Source: Rhizobium sp. Root483D2
GTDB taxonomy: Bacteria; Pseudomonadota; Alphaproteobacteria; Rhizobiales; Rhizobiaceae
NCBI RefSeq assembly: GCF_001426685.1
Contig: NZ_LMFB01000036.1
Span: 1 to 64,000 of the forward strand
Length of the DNA stretch: 64,000 bases
Direction: 5' to 3'
Positions 35,111-45,019 of this stretch are shown here, piece by piece. The translations under genes were made by a program, and so were the position numbers. The notes beneath the pieces are model-generated. The model did not search any database. It saw only the letters and a list, made by a program, of their open reading frames with translations, and was not told the origin of the DNA. Within the stretch, counting starts at the first letter, position 1, and each line of letters starts with the position of its first letter.

Positions 35111-36265
35111 TTGCCTCTTGAACGTCTGACGAAATTTTTCATCGAAGATGCTCTTCCCGTATGGGCAGATGTCGCATTTGATGCCGAAAACGGACATTTC
35201 ATCGAAGCGTTGCAACTGGACGGCACGCCGGAACGGACTGGTATTGTGCGCACTCGTACGGCGGCGCGGCAAATTTATGTTTTCGCACAGGCATCCTTCC
35301 TGGGTGCAGGGCCCAAGGGTGCTCTTGAAAAAGCCGAAACCGCGTTTCGCCAGCTTCATGCCGTGGCCTGGATAGGCGGCAGCAGCCAAGGTTATGCGCG
35401 CGCATTCAACCGCTTTACTGGTGCGATCACCGACCCGGTCCGTGACCTTTATGATCATGCCTGTGTGCTTTTGGCGCTTGCTTGGTTGAGCAAGGCAAGC
35501 GGCAGGCCGGAATATCTGGGTCACATCGAAACAACGATGGACGCCATCGACCGGACGCTTGCGGCGCCGTCAGGTGGATGGGCGGAGGACAATCTGGGCA
35601 CACTGCCGCGTCGCCAGAATCCCCATATGCATTATCTGGAGGCTTGCCTCGCCCTTTGGGAGACTGCTGGGTCTTCCCGTGCCGTCGAGTGCGCAGAAAA
35701 GATCATCGAGCTGTTCAAGACAAAGTTTCTGGCGTCCTCAACGGGACCACTTCGGGAATTTTTCGGATCTGCATGGGAGGTTTCCGCCGATTACCAATCA
35801 GAGCGGCTCGACCCTGGCCATATGGCCGAATGGGTCTGGCTGCTTCGCCGATACGCAAAGCTCAGCGGAAATAACGAAGACCTGCTCTGTGAGCATCTTC
35901 TGTCGACAGCCCTTGCCATCAGCGCAGACAGCGGCAATTCGTTTCTGGTCGACGAGGCCTCATTTGAAGGCAAGGCATTGAAACCGACCCGCCGCCTCTG
36001 GCCACAAGCGGAACTGTTAAAAGCGCACGTCATGCAGTATCGCGCGACGGGACATGCATCCTATCTTCATAAAGCCGCCTCAGTCGAGAATGAGCTTTTC
36101 ACGTCATACCTTGCGCATGCTCCGAAAGGATGTTGGCGTGACAGCTTTTTGCTCGACGGTCAATTCAGTGCTGCGACAATCCCGGCAAGTTCGCTATACC
36201 ACCTCTGGACGTTAATGCCCGAAGTATTAGCAGGCACCAACGGATTCAAGGTAACAAGTTTCTAA
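35111..36265 (+). CDS. AGE-family epimerase/isomerase
   Basis: 384 residues of the N-acylglucosamine 2-epimerase/mannose isomerase family, an (alpha/alpha)6 barrel. Visible motifs are GIVRTRTAARQIYVFAQAS, RDLYDHACVLLALAW, NPHMHYLEACLALWE, the catalytic-type histidine in DPGHMAEWVWLL, and RLWPQAELLKA. The start is TTG at 35111 with AAGGGAGA 7 bases upstream. It probably interconverts a free aldose and ketose, such as mannose and fructose, in the polyol/hexose module. Confidence 0.88.
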   Translation: MPLERLTKFFIEDALPVWADVAFDAENGHFIEALQLDGTPERTGIVRTRTAARQIYVFAQASFLGAGPKGALEKAETAFRQLHAVAWIGGSSQGYARAFNRFTGAITDPVRDLYDHACVLLALAWLSKASGRPEYLGHIETTMDAIDRTLAAPSGGWAEDNLGTLPRRQNPHMHYLEACLALWETAGSSRAVECAEKIIELFKTKFLASSTGPLREFFGSAWEVSADYQSERLDPGHMAEWVWLLRRYAKLSGNNEDLLCEHLLSTALAISADSGNSFLVDEASFEGKALKPTRRLWPQAELLKAHVMQYRATGHASYLHKAASVENELFTSYLAHAPKGCWRDSFLLDGQFSAATIPASSLYHLWTLMPEVLAGTNGFKVTSF

Positions 36266-36278
36266 AGCAAAAACTCAT

Positions 36279-36302
36279 CGCCTTGAAAGCAATCGAACCG
36301 CG
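36279..36302 (-). repeat. tRNA-3'-end-like element, copy 3
   Basis: Plus-strand CGCCTTG-AAAGC-AATCGAA-CCGCG shares CGCCTT-N9-TCGAA spacing with the elements at 8293 and 17149. It lies in the 79-base gap between the convergent epimerase and PcaQ-like genes, at the border of two catabolic modules. Its stem does not pair well. Confidence 0.35.
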
Positions 36303-36344
36303 AACCCGTACCGCATCTTGAGCCTGGTATTCTACCGTGTAACT

Positions 36345-37280
36345 TCAAACTCCGTGCTTCTCGGCATCAACAATCGATACGGCTTCTCGAATCGTCTGGA
36401 TCAGGATAGAGACCGCCAGGGAGGGGATGACATCGGCGTGCGTGGTCAGCCCGACTGGCCCTCTTGTTTCGCGTGTATCGATCTGGAGCTTCGCTAAAAG
36501 GCCGCTTCTAATATCGCTGGCGACCACACCGGCGGAAATGATCCAGACCGCGTCAGTAATCTGGACAAATGCTCTCCCGAAGGCTTCTGAGAGAGTCTCG
36601 ATCTGGTCAGGGAGGCGGCCCACGCCGTTGCTAATCAGGAGATTGTCGACAAGAGGCCGGATGATCGAGTCGCGCGTCGGCATTAGGATCGTAAAGTCGG
36701 GCAGGCTGGAAAACAGTGACGCCTTCCGGCCCAACAACGGATGTTCGCTGCGGACGGCAAAAGCCACCTGCTCGGAGTAAAGATGCTCGAAAGAGAAACC
36801 GGTCATCTTGTTGGTACCCGCAAGACGACCGACAACTAGATCGAGATCCCCGACACGCAGCTGCTCCAACAGCGTCGTATTTTCACCCGTGATAACTGTG
36901 ACGCGGCTCGGGATTTTCTTCTTGAGAAACAAATGTACGACGTGCGGCATTATTTGAGTGGACACGGTTGGAAGTGCGCCGATCCGGATCACTGGCACCT
37001 CTTTCAATCGTTCTTGCGAAACAGCATCCAGTCCCTGCGTAACAGCGGTCAGCGCGGCGCCCGCGTGCCTTAAGAAAACGTCACCTTGTCGGGTGATCCT
37101 TATGCCGCGTCCGTCCTTTTGAAAGACGGCAACCCCCAGCAGAAGCTCAAGTTCTCTAATCGTTTTGGTGACGGCAGGCTGGCTGACATGCAAATTGTGC
37201 GCAGCTCTGCCCACGCTCTTCTGGCGGGCAACCTCCACGAACGTTTGCAAATGTCGAATTTTCACGCGGGCGTCTAACAT
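36345..37280 (-). CDS. LysR-type regulator, PcaQ-like
   Basis: 311 residues. The N-terminus (LDARVKIRHLQTFVEVARQK) and the stretch LLEQLRVGDLDLVVGRLAG followed by FSFEHLYSEQV closely match rhizobial PcaQ, the activator of protocatechuate 3,4-cleavage genes that senses beta-carboxy-cis,cis-muconate. No pca structural genes are in the window. It starts 7 bases after the decarboxylase-like gene and is probably the last gene of the long minus operon. It may be a PcaQ paralogue with a new effector. Confidence 0.85.
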   Translation of the reverse strand: MLDARVKIRHLQTFVEVARQKSVGRAAHNLHVSQPAVTKTIRELELLLGVAVFQKDGRGIRITRQGDVFLRHAGAALTAVTQGLDAVSQERLKEVPVIRIGALPTVSTQIMPHVVHLFLKKKIPSRVTVITGENTTLLEQLRVGDLDLVVGRLAGTNKMTGFSFEHLYSEQVAFAVRSEHPLLGRKASLFSSLPDFTILMPTRDSIIRPLVDNLLISNGVGRLPDQIETLSEAFGRAFVQITDAVWIISAGVVASDIRSGLLAKLQIDTRETRGPVGLTTHADVIPSLAVSILIQTIREAVSIVDAEKHGV

Positions 37281-37287
37281 CGGGATC

Positions 37288-38274
37288 TCAGATTACATAG
37301 TTCTCCAGAGTTGACGGATGGAAAAGCTCTTCTATCGCGACTTGACGCTTTGACAGCCCCTGCTTGTGGTGGGCGGCCGTGAAATATTCCAATACGTGCC
37401 TGTTGGGGCCGATGCCGTAGGGCCAAAAATCCTGCCCCATCAAAGACACCGCGCGGCGCAACTGCTCTTCGACAAAAGGTAAAGTGATCTTTGTGGCGGA
37501 TGTCTCAGAAAGATGCTCGATGGCTAACTGCTTTGACTGCACAAATGCCTTGTAGACTGCCATGGGCAACCAGGGATGCTGTTCGGCCAGTGTCTTACGT
37601 ATCCCAATAACGTGCATGATCGGGAAGATCTTGGTTTTATCGTAATATGCCATCGCCTCGGCTGTCGGATCGTTGAAAATCCAGCGTAGCGCTGTATTAG
37701 AAGGCACGAAGCTTGTGGGAGCGCGCGGCCCCATGAAGGCGTCGATACGGCCGTCTGCCAACATATCACGCAAAGTATCGGCCGGAGCGATTTCCTCGAT
37801 CTCAACACCTTCGGGTAGGTCCAGCTTGACCTTTTCGACACGGCCTGGCTGCTCCAGACCGCCTCGAACCCATTTGATATCCTGCGGATCAACACCGTAC
37901 TGGTCTTGGAGCAAGGCGCGGATCCAGACATTGGCGGTCAATTGCCATTCAGGAATACCGACGCGACGTCCTTTGAGCTGTGCGGGTTCGGTAATTCCAC
38001 TATCAGAGCGCACGATGATGCCGGTATGCCGAAATGCGCGTGACACGAAGGCAGGTATGGCGACATAGGGCGCGTCACCTCGCGAGGTGCGCAACGTGTG
38101 CGAGGACAAAGACAATTCACAGATGTCGAATGCCTCGTGCCGCATGGCGCGGAAGAACATTTCCTCAGGCGTTAGCGTCATGATAATTGGATCGACACCA
38201 TCAATCCTCGCATGGCCATCAATTAACGGGCGGTTGCGATCATAGTCACCGATGGCGACGGAAAGCTGTATCAT
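37288..38274 (-). CDS. 4,5-dihydroxyphthalate decarboxylase-like protein (NMT1/binding-protein fold)
   Basis: About 328 residues. The opening LSVAIGDYDRNRPLIDG, EEMFFRAMRHEAFDICELSL and LKGRRVGIPEWQLTANVWIR match proteins annotated as 4,5-dihydroxyphthalate decarboxylase. AGGAG precedes ATG 38274, which overlaps the ThDP enzyme stop. There is no signal peptide. If the annotation holds it would remove a carboxyl group to give protocatechuate or a similar catechol. Many family members are uncharacterised and could instead be cytoplasmic ligand-binding proteins. Confidence 0.75.
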   Translation of the reverse strand: MIQLSVAIGDYDRNRPLIDGHARIDGVDPIIMTLTPEEMFFRAMRHEAFDICELSLSSHTLRTSRGDAPYVAIPAFVSRAFRHTGIIVRSDSGITEPAQLKGRRVGIPEWQLTANVWIRALLQDQYGVDPQDIKWVRGGLEQPGRVEKVKLDLPEGVEIEEIAPADTLRDMLADGRIDAFMGPRAPTSFVPSNTALRWIFNDPTAEAMAYYDKTKIFPIMHVIGIRKTLAEQHPWLPMAVYKAFVQSKQLAIEHLSETSATKITLPFVEEQLRRAVSLMGQDFWPYGIGPNRHVLEYFTAAHHKQGLSKRQVAIEELFHPSTLENYVI

Positions 38275-40082
38275 TTCTTTTCTCCTGCATGGCGGTTCAG
38301 CGAGGCAGTCATCGCTGGCGTGTAGCCCGGTTCCACTCGAACATCGACGACCGCCACACCCCCTGACTCGACATGGGCAAGGGCATTTACAAACACTTCG
38401 ACAAGCTGATCTGCCGACTTTACCGGGCCAAAGCCTACCGCGCCTTGTGCTTGCGCTATACCTACTATGCTGATTTCCGGATCGTCCATGCGCATACCTA
38501 TCCACTTGTTTTCTACCGGCCGGCCACGCATCCGCGCCACGCGTTCCTGATGAACCTCGTCGTTGAAGAAGGACTGGTTATTGGCAACAATGTAGAGCAA
38601 AGGAATGCGATAATGCACGGCGGTCCAGATCGCGGTCACCCCCATGAGGAAATCGCCATCGCCCCCGATACAGACCGGCAAGCGGTCCATGTCCTTTAAG
38701 GCAAGCGCCGCGCCGACCGCGATACCGGGACCGCCGCCTATACCGCCGCCGCCGTCGGAGCCGAGGAAATCCAGTGGATGGCGGAAATGCCAGAACGAAC
38801 CATCCCAGCCAAGAGGAAGATGAACGAAAGAAACATCGTGCTGCGCCGTCACCCGAGCCAACGCATGCGCAAGTTGTCCCATGACGATCGGCCCGGCGGT
38901 GAGGGCGGGATAGTCCGGCAAGGGCTGTGACGTCCGAGTCGTGTCTGTCGCGGATGCCGCACCGAGTGCTCCGCAGAGGCCGGCAAGGATCTGGTCGGGA
39001 TCGGCCGAAAGCATGACGTCGATGGCAGGAAGGGCCTGGTAATCCATGTTCCAGCCGCGATGCAGCATGTGGTCCTGCGACACCTGGATGATCCTGGCCG
39101 TAGGCGAGCTACCCTCGAAGGCGGCGTCCAAAGTGCCACCGAGATCGACCCAGTCCAGCGACAGGATGACGTCCGCCGCGGCGATCGCCGTACGGGCTTC
39201 CGGAACGGCATAGATGCCGGGCGATCCCGCATGCAGCAGATGGTCTGTCGGGAAACTGGCGCCGATCTTCAGGTCGGTGACGACCTTGGCGCCCAGCTTT
39301 TCCGCAAGGGCGACCCGCAGTGCCCAGGCTCCAGGGTCGCGCGAGGCACGACCGGCGAGGATGACCGGCGTCCTGGCGCCCGAAAGGATCGCCGCGATTT
39401 CGGCCAGTTGTAACGCATCGGCACCGGCGCTGACGGAGGGGCGATATCGTGCCGCATCGATTTCCGATGTCGGATTGACGAGTTCAGCCTCCTGAAGTCC
39501 GGCGTCGAGATTGACATAGACCGGGCCCTTGGGAGAGGTGTTGGCGATCCAGTCGGCCCGCAGGATCGATTCCCGCGAGGCGAGCGCAGAGCCGGGCTGG
39601 TCGTCCCATTTGGTATAGTCGCGCACTAGTGCGCCTTGGTCACGGGACGTATGGATCCATTCGATCCAAGGCCGGCGCTTGGAGGCATCCACCGGGCCGG
39701 TGGCGCCAAGCACCACGACCGGCATGCGGTCGCACCAGGCGTTGAAGATGGCCATCGTCGCATGCATCAGCCCGACATTTGAGTGCGCGATCGCCGCCAT
39801 CGCCTTTCCGGTCACCTTGGCCCAGCCATGGGCGATCGCCACGGCATGTTCCTCGTGCAGGCAGAGCAGCATCTGCGGCCCCTTGTTGCCGAGATAGTTG
39901 ACGAGGCTGTCATGGAGGCCCCTGTAGCTCGCGCCGGGATTCAGCGCGACATAGCGGATATCCAGAGCACGGATCGCGTCGGCCATCACGTCGCTTCCGA
40001 AGATCGCGTCGAAACGATCCTGCAAAACAGGCTGTTCGACATCGGCGGGCGATCCCTGCAGGCTTGTGGTCGAATCCTTCAT
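38271..40082 (-). CDS. Thiamine-diphosphate-dependent decarboxylase/lyase (acetolactate synthase superfamily)
   Basis: About 603 residues with the three-domain layout. The N-terminal catalytic glutamate is in LCLHEEHAVAIAHGWAKVTG, and the C-terminal ThDP-binding motif runs from GGDGDFLMGVTAIW to VANNQSFFND. AAGGAAAG precedes ATG 40082. It falls in the benzoylformate decarboxylase/acetolactate synthase-like group; the specific reaction cannot be read. With an aldehyde dehydrogenase in the operon, a 2-oxo-acid decarboxylase making an aldehyde is plausible. Confidence 0.82.
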   Translation of the reverse strand: MKDSTTSLQGSPADVEQPVLQDRFDAIFGSDVMADAIRALDIRYVALNPGASYRGLHDSLVNYLGNKGPQMLLCLHEEHAVAIAHGWAKVTGKAMAAIAHSNVGLMHATMAIFNAWCDRMPVVVLGATGPVDASKRRPWIEWIHTSRDQGALVRDYTKWDDQPGSALASRESILRADWIANTSPKGPVYVNLDAGLQEAELVNPTSEIDAARYRPSVSAGADALQLAEIAAILSGARTPVILAGRASRDPGAWALRVALAEKLGAKVVTDLKIGASFPTDHLLHAGSPGIYAVPEARTAIAAADVILSLDWVDLGGTLDAAFEGSSPTARIIQVSQDHMLHRGWNMDYQALPAIDVMLSADPDQILAGLCGALGAASATDTTRTSQPLPDYPALTAGPIVMGQLAHALARVTAQHDVSFVHLPLGWDGSFWHFRHPLDFLGSDGGGGIGGGPGIAVGAALALKDMDRLPVCIGGDGDFLMGVTAIWTAVHYRIPLLYIVANNQSFFNDEVHQERVARMRGRPVENKWIGMRMDDPEISIVGIAQAQGAVGFGPVKSADQLVEVFVNALAHVESGGVAVVDVRVEPGYTPAMTASLNRHAGEKK

Positions 40083-40241
40083 ATCAGGCTTTCCTTCTGA
40101 ACTCTTCGTCTTGTATGTCCGCCGCGCAGGCGGCGAGATCAAATACCGTTGGCTTGGACGAGCGGTAGCGTTTGCTTTGAGCTGGCCATGCCGGCGAAAG
40201 GGCGCATCACGCCCCATTGCCGCAAGGGTAGGCGGCCGTTT

Positions 40242-41735
40242 CTATTGCTCGTCGAAAACCTCGCGGTTGCGGCGGAATGTCGGCAAGGCGACGACTGCGA
40301 TCAGCGCTACAATCAGCAACATGATCGCCAAAGAGATCGGCCTGGTGAAAAATACCGTCGCGTCTCCGCCCGAGATCGCCATGGCGCGCCGCAAATTTTC
40401 TTCGGCAAGCGGCCCAAGGATGTAGCCAAGCAGAAGTGGCACCGGTGGAAATCCGAAGGCGACTAAGAGCACACCGGCTCCGGCAAACGCCGACAAGGCC
40501 ATCAGATCCACCGCGGAAAATTCGAGTGAATAGGCCCCGATGCAGCAAATCGTCAGGATGACCGGAAACAGGATCCGATAGGGCACCCGCAGCAATTGCA
40601 CCCAGAGCCCGATGAGCGGCAGGTTAATGATCACCAGCATGACGTTTCCGATCAGCATGGAGGCAATCAGGCCCCAAAACAGATCCGGACGGGCGACCAT
40701 GACCTCCGGCCCCGGCTGGATACCCTGCATGACCATCGCGCCCAGCATCAGAGCCAGCGTTGGCGTGGTGGGAATGCCGAGAGTCAGCAGCGGAATGAAC
40801 GACGTCTGAGCTGCAGCGTTGTTGGCCGCCTCCGGCGCCGCCAGACCTTCGACGGCTCCCTTGCCGAAAATCTCCGGGGTCTTGGATATCTTCTGCTCGA
40901 ACATGTAGGCGACAAAGGTGGACAGAACCACGCCGCCGCCGGGCAGGACGCCGAGAAGCGAGCCGATCACCGTGCCGCGTGCCGCCGCGGGAGCGGCCCT
41001 TTTGGCCTCTTCGCGTGACGGCCAGAGGCGGCCGATCTTGGCTTGCATGACTTCGCGGCTGTCAGATTTCGAGATGTTCATGATGATCTCCGACAGGCCG
41101 AACAGGCCCATCGACAGCGCCACCATGCCGATCCCCTCGCTCAGCTCCGGCAGGCCGAAGGTGAAGCGCGCCGCCCCGGTCTCCACATCCGTGCCGACAG
41201 ACCCGAGCAGGATCCCGAAACAGGCCATGGCGAGCGCCTTGGACATTTTCGCACCGGAGAAAACCACCGCGGCCATCAGTCCGAGAAGCATCAAGGCGAA
41301 ATATTCGGGCGCGTTGAACCGCAGCGCGAAACTCGAAAGGATCGGCGCGAACAGCGCGATGACGACGGTCGCGCAAACGCCGGCAAACAGGGAGGAAAGC
41401 GCCGCGATGGCCAGCGCCGACCCGGCCCTGCCCTTTCGCGCCATCTGGTGACCGTCGAGAACCGTGACGACGGCAGATGCCTCGCCGGGAAGATTGCACA
41501 GGATCGCGGTGGTGGAGCCGCCATATTGGGCGCCATAAAAGATGCCAGCCAGCATGACGAGCGACGACAGCGGATCGAGATAGATCGTCATCGACAACAG
41601 CATGGAAATGGTCGCGAGCGGCCCGACGCCCGGCAGGACGCCTATCAGCGTGCCGAGCAGACAGCCGACAAGCGCGAAACCGAGATTCTGCCATGTCCCG
41701 GCCAGGCTGAAGCCGTAAAGGATGGTATCTTGCAT
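40242..41735 (-). CDS. TTT transporter large membrane subunit (TctA family)
   Basis: About 496 residues with TctA motifs GVLPGVGPLATISMLLS, GAQYGGSTTAILCNLPGEAS and APEAANNAAAQTSF. GGAGGAA stands 7 bases before ATG 41735. It is the second TctA in the window. It pairs with the TctB just upstream, while its TctC lies at the head of the same operon, about 4 kb away. Confidence 0.92.
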   Translation of the reverse strand: MQDTILYGFSLAGTWQNLGFALVGCLLGTLIGVLPGVGPLATISMLLSMTIYLDPLSSLVMLAGIFYGAQYGGSTTAILCNLPGEASAVVTVLDGHQMARKGRAGSALAIAALSSLFAGVCATVVIALFAPILSSFALRFNAPEYFALMLLGLMAAVVFSGAKMSKALAMACFGILLGSVGTDVETGAARFTFGLPELSEGIGMVALSMGLFGLSEIIMNISKSDSREVMQAKIGRLWPSREEAKRAAPAAARGTVIGSLLGVLPGGGVVLSTFVAYMFEQKISKTPEIFGKGAVEGLAAPEAANNAAAQTSFIPLLTLGIPTTPTLALMLGAMVMQGIQPGPEVMVARPDLFWGLIASMLIGNVMLVIINLPLIGLWVQLLRVPYRILFPVILTICCIGAYSLEFSAVDLMALSAFAGAGVLLVAFGFPPVPLLLGYILGPLAEENLRRAMAISGGDATVFFTRPISLAIMLLIVALIAVVALPTFRRNREVFDEQ

Positions 41736-41766
41736 AGGTGTTCCTCCCAATGCTGCTTCTGTCCGG

Positions 41767-42213
41767 TCAGAAGGCCGGGATTGCGACTCCGAGGAAGTCG
41801 ATGAAGATGAAGACGCCCATGGCGGCGAGCCCGACGGGAACCAGCACCAGATCCCAGCCCCATTTGACCGGTTCAGCCATGCGGGCGATCACGGCCGTCA
41901 CGAGAACGGTGGGCACCATTCCGGCCCATTCGATCATCATCGAAAATACGATCGGGCAGGCGATGACGACGAGGAAAGGCCGCAATTTGGGAAAGTCCGG
42001 CACTGCGGACGTGCCCTTCAATCCCTCAATTACGATGACCCCACCGAGTGCGGCAAGGCCGATGGCGGCGCAGACCGGCAAAAAGCCCGGGCCCATCCGG
42101 GTCAGCGACCCGAACGTCAATTGCGCACCAATGCCGAGGAAGACGACGGCGACGGCGATCATCGCCCCTCCGGCCACCACGTCCCAGCGGATAGTCTCCA
42201 GTCTCGATTGCAT
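41767..42213 (-). CDS. TTT transporter small membrane subunit (TctB family)
   Basis: About 148 residues, four predicted membrane helices, with the GPGFLPVCAA segment of TctB. GGGAGGA precedes ATG 42213; the longer frame upstream overlaps the aldehyde dehydrogenase and is not coding. It forms the membrane unit with TctA 31 bases downstream. Confidence 0.82.
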   Translation of the reverse strand: MQSRLETIRWDVVAGGAMIAVAVVFLGIGAQLTFGSLTRMGPGFLPVCAAIGLAALGGVIVIEGLKGTSAVPDFPKLRPFLVVIACPIVFSMMIEWAGMVPTVLVTAVIARMAEPVKWGWDLVLVPVGLAAMGVFIFIDFLGVAIPAF

Positions 42214-42233
42214 GTCGTTCCTCCCCGTTTCCG

Positions 42234-43742
42234 TCAGACGGCGCGCTTGCCGTAACGAATATGGATGTTCTTTTCCCGCGTGAAACTCAACAATTCCGCA
42301 AGGCACTCCTCGCGCCCCAGCCCCGACAGTTTCACGCCGCCAAACGGAGCGCCGAGAAAGTGGCGGCTGACCTCGTTGACCCAGATATAGCCGACATCGA
42401 CACACGCGGAGATGCGCAACGCGGCGGCAAGATCGTTGGTCCAGATCGCGCATGTCAGGCCCACATCAACCGCATTGACGTCCCGCAGCATCGCAGCTTC
42501 GTCCGACCAGGCCAGCACCGACAGGACAGGCCCGAAGATTTCCTCTCGGGCAATGGTCATGTTCTGGGTGACCCCTGTAAAGACCGTGGGCTCGACGAAG
42601 AAACCATCCTTGGTGTCGTCGCCGGAAGGCACCTTGCCGCCGGTGACCAGCGTCGCGCCTTCGGCCTTCGCCGTTTCGATATAGCGGAGGATACGCGCGT
42701 GTTGCGGAGCAGAAATGATTGCACCCATCGTCGTCGACCAATCCTCGGGCCGGCCGGGACGAAAACGACCGATCTTCTGCAACAGCGCCTCGATGACCCT
42801 ATCATGCAGCCTTTGGTGCAGAAACGCCCGGCTGGTCGATCCGCAGGATTGTCCGCACCACGCGAAATTCATGCCTGCGATCATCGCATCGGCGACTTCG
42901 CCGGGGTCGGCATCGGGGAAGGCGATCAGGGCATTCTTGCCTCCCAGCTCCAGAAGTAGCGGCTTCACACGTTCGGCCGCACTGCGCATCACGCCCTGCC
43001 CTGCGCCGACGGATCCGATCAGCGCCACGCTGTCGGTGTGCGGGTGGGCGACCAGCGCCTGACCGGTTTCACGGCCGGCGCCTGTGACGACATTGAAGAC
43101 CCCCGGCGGCAGGACATCCTCAAGCAATTCGGCAAGGCGAAGCGCGGATAGCGGCGCCTGTTCCGGCGGTTTGAGGACAACCGTGTTGCCTGCGGCCAGA
43201 GGTGCGGCCGACTTTCCCGCGGCGAACATGAAAGGATGGTTGAACGGAACGATCCGAGCGACGACACCGAGCGGCTCGCGAACCGATGTGTTCAGGCGGT
43301 CGGGGCCCATCGGGATCGACGCGCCTTTCATTTCGGTGACAAGGCCGGCGAAGAAGTCGATCTGCGCGGCGGCAATTGCCGCATCGCCGACCATGGCGGC
43401 CGCCGGATTGCCGCAATCTAGCGCATCGAGCAGCGCCAGTTCGCGTGCATTATCGCGAACGACCTGCGCCATGCGACGCAACATCCGGGCGCGCTCCAGA
43501 GGTGCCGTGTCCCGCCACCCCGGAAACGCAGTTCGGGCTGCTGCAACGGCGGCGTCGACATCGGCTTCGGACGCGTCCGCAACCGTGCCGAGCGACTGGC
43601 CGTTGCCAGGGCTGGTCACGCAGAAGGTGCGGCCGTCTTGCGCATCATGCCAGGCACCGCCGTAAAAGAGGCCACGGCGTTTTGGCAGGACCGAAGCCGG
43701 GTCGATTGCCGGCACGTCCTTGATCGCTGTCACATGTCCCAT
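42234..43742 (-). CDS. Aldehyde dehydrogenase (NAD(P)+)
   Basis: About 502 residues. The catalytic glutamate lies in LLLELGGKNALIAF and the nucleophile cysteine in NFAWCGQSCGSTSRAF. The oxyanion/NAD region IVPFNHPFMFAAGKSAAPL and the C-terminal FGGVKLSGLGREE are typical. Residue numbering and length fit a canonical ALDH. ATG 43742 is preferred; the longer frame runs over the MFS gene. It probably oxidises the aldehyde produced by the ThDP enzyme of this operon. Confidence 0.92.
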   Translation of the reverse strand: MGHVTAIKDVPAIDPASVLPKRRGLFYGGAWHDAQDGRTFCVTSPGNGQSLGTVADASEADVDAAVAAARTAFPGWRDTAPLERARMLRRMAQVVRDNARELALLDALDCGNPAAAMVGDAAIAAAQIDFFAGLVTEMKGASIPMGPDRLNTSVREPLGVVARIVPFNHPFMFAAGKSAAPLAAGNTVVLKPPEQAPLSALRLAELLEDVLPPGVFNVVTGAGRETGQALVAHPHTDSVALIGSVGAGQGVMRSAAERVKPLLLELGGKNALIAFPDADPGEVADAMIAGMNFAWCGQSCGSTSRAFLHQRLHDRVIEALLQKIGRFRPGRPEDWSTTMGAIISAPQHARILRYIETAKAEGATLVTGGKVPSGDDTKDGFFVEPTVFTGVTQNMTIAREEIFGPVLSVLAWSDEAAMLRDVNAVDVGLTCAIWTNDLAAALRISACVDVGYIWVNEVSRHFLGAPFGGVKLSGLGREECLAELLSFTREKNIHIRYGKRAV

Positions 43743-43864
43743 TGGTTTCCTCCTCGTCAGTCTTTCTGAGGTAGGCCAGTCGCGAAGCCTCGTCCAAAAC
43801 TGCCTGTTTGGTACAGCCATAGCGGAATGGTCTGGCAACGTGCGTGATAGCGACAATGCCCGCG

Positions 43865-45019
43865 TCAGCGCTTTTGCCGCAAGCCGGCGACGCCGGTCCC
43901 GGCTACGGCAAGTCCGAGAAGCAGAAACACGGCGCCGGCCTGCGCCGTTGCGATCAGCCCGGCGATCAAGGGGATGGAGAACTGTCCGACCCGGTTGATC
44001 GCAAGCCGCAACCCGAGGCTTGTGGATCGAGCATCCGGTGGGGCGAGGCGCATGGTCAGCGCCACGGATGCCGTGATCGCAAAGCCAAGGCAGACGCCGG
44101 AAATCGACAGAGCGACGGCGATGGCGACGGCACCGAGCGGCAAAGCCAGCGCTGCCGTTGCAAGACCGGTTCCCAGCACCGATCCCCACATCAGGACGTT
44201 CTGGCCCCATCGCTGCGATGCGCGGGCGTAAACGGCGCGCGCCAGCATTTGCGCGGCGGCAAACAGCGTGAGAACCAGCCCAATCACTGGCGGAGGAACA
44301 TCCCGTGCGTTGCCGACAACCGGTAGATAGACCAGCGTCAGATCCTGCACCGCGACGCAGAGGCTGCCGCCAACGATGATCCACGGCAGGCCAGGAACAC
44401 GAATGATGGAACGCAGAGAGGCCGGTGTTTCGACCGGGCGGGGCAGAGCCGCATTTCTGTACAGCAGCAGACTGGTCACGGCACCGGCAACGGCAAGACC
44501 CGCAGCGACTAGCGCAAGATTGCGCGACAGTTCGCCGCCCGCCAAAGCTACGATGCTCAGCATCAGCGGCGCGCCGACTTGTCCGACGGCCTGCCAGAGC
44601 ATGAGACCGCCCACCATCCTCTCGCGATGTGCTTGAAGACGGAGCGCACCGATTTCAGCCTGCAGCGCGGTCAATTGCAGGGTCTGGCCCATGCCCAACA
44701 GGGCGGACGCTATGATGAGCCAAAACATGTTGGCGATAGGGAGGGTCATCGCGATGCAACCGCCGGCCATCAAAACCGCGCCAGCGATGGCGGCCGTGCC
44801 GCCGCCACGACGATCATTGTGCCGTCCCATGCTGATGGCGAGAAATGCAGGCAGCAGTGCGAAGGCGGAGGAAAGCACGAGAACCTGCGCCGGTGACAAC
44901 CCGCCTTCTGTTGCCCGATAGCTGGTCGCGATCCGTGCCAGCGGCACGATGAGCTGCGCCAGGAAGGCAACGGCGAGCACGGGACGCGCCAGCCGCCGGA
45001 CAAGTCCCGGTCTTCGCAC
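43865..45019 (-). CDS. Major facilitator superfamily transporter
   Basis: 384 residues with about twelve hydrophobic segments and an MFS-type loop (AISMGRHNDRRGGGTAAIAG) after the second helix. The start appears to be GTG 45019, immediately after the upstream TAG. The ribosome site is weak, so translation may depend on the upstream gene. It could export a pathway intermediate or import the substrate alongside the TTT system. Confidence 0.8.
   Translation of the reverse strand: MRRPGLVRRLARPVLAVAFLAQLIVPLARIATSYRATEGGLSPAQVLVLSSAFALLPAFLAISMGRHNDRRGGGTAAIAGAVLMAGGCIAMTLPIANMFWLIIASALLGMGQTLQLTALQAEIGALRLQAHRERMVGGLMLWQAVGQVGAPLMLSIVALAGGELSRNLALVAAGLAVAGAVTSLLLYRNAALPRPVETPASLRSIIRVPGLPWIIVGGSLCVAVQDLTLVYLPVVGNARDVPPPVIGLVLTLFAAAQMLARAVYARASQRWGQNVLMWGSVLGTGLATAALALPLGAVAIAVALSISGVCLGFAITASVALTMRLAPPDARSTSLGLRLAINRVGQFSIPLIAGLIATAQAGAVFLLLGLAVAGTGVAGLRQKR

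Noticed and set aside
42234-44384. 716-residue fusion protein including the aldehyde dehydrogenase
   Set aside because: The first 214 residues are antisense-type sequence over the MFS gene; the dehydrogenase starts at 43742.
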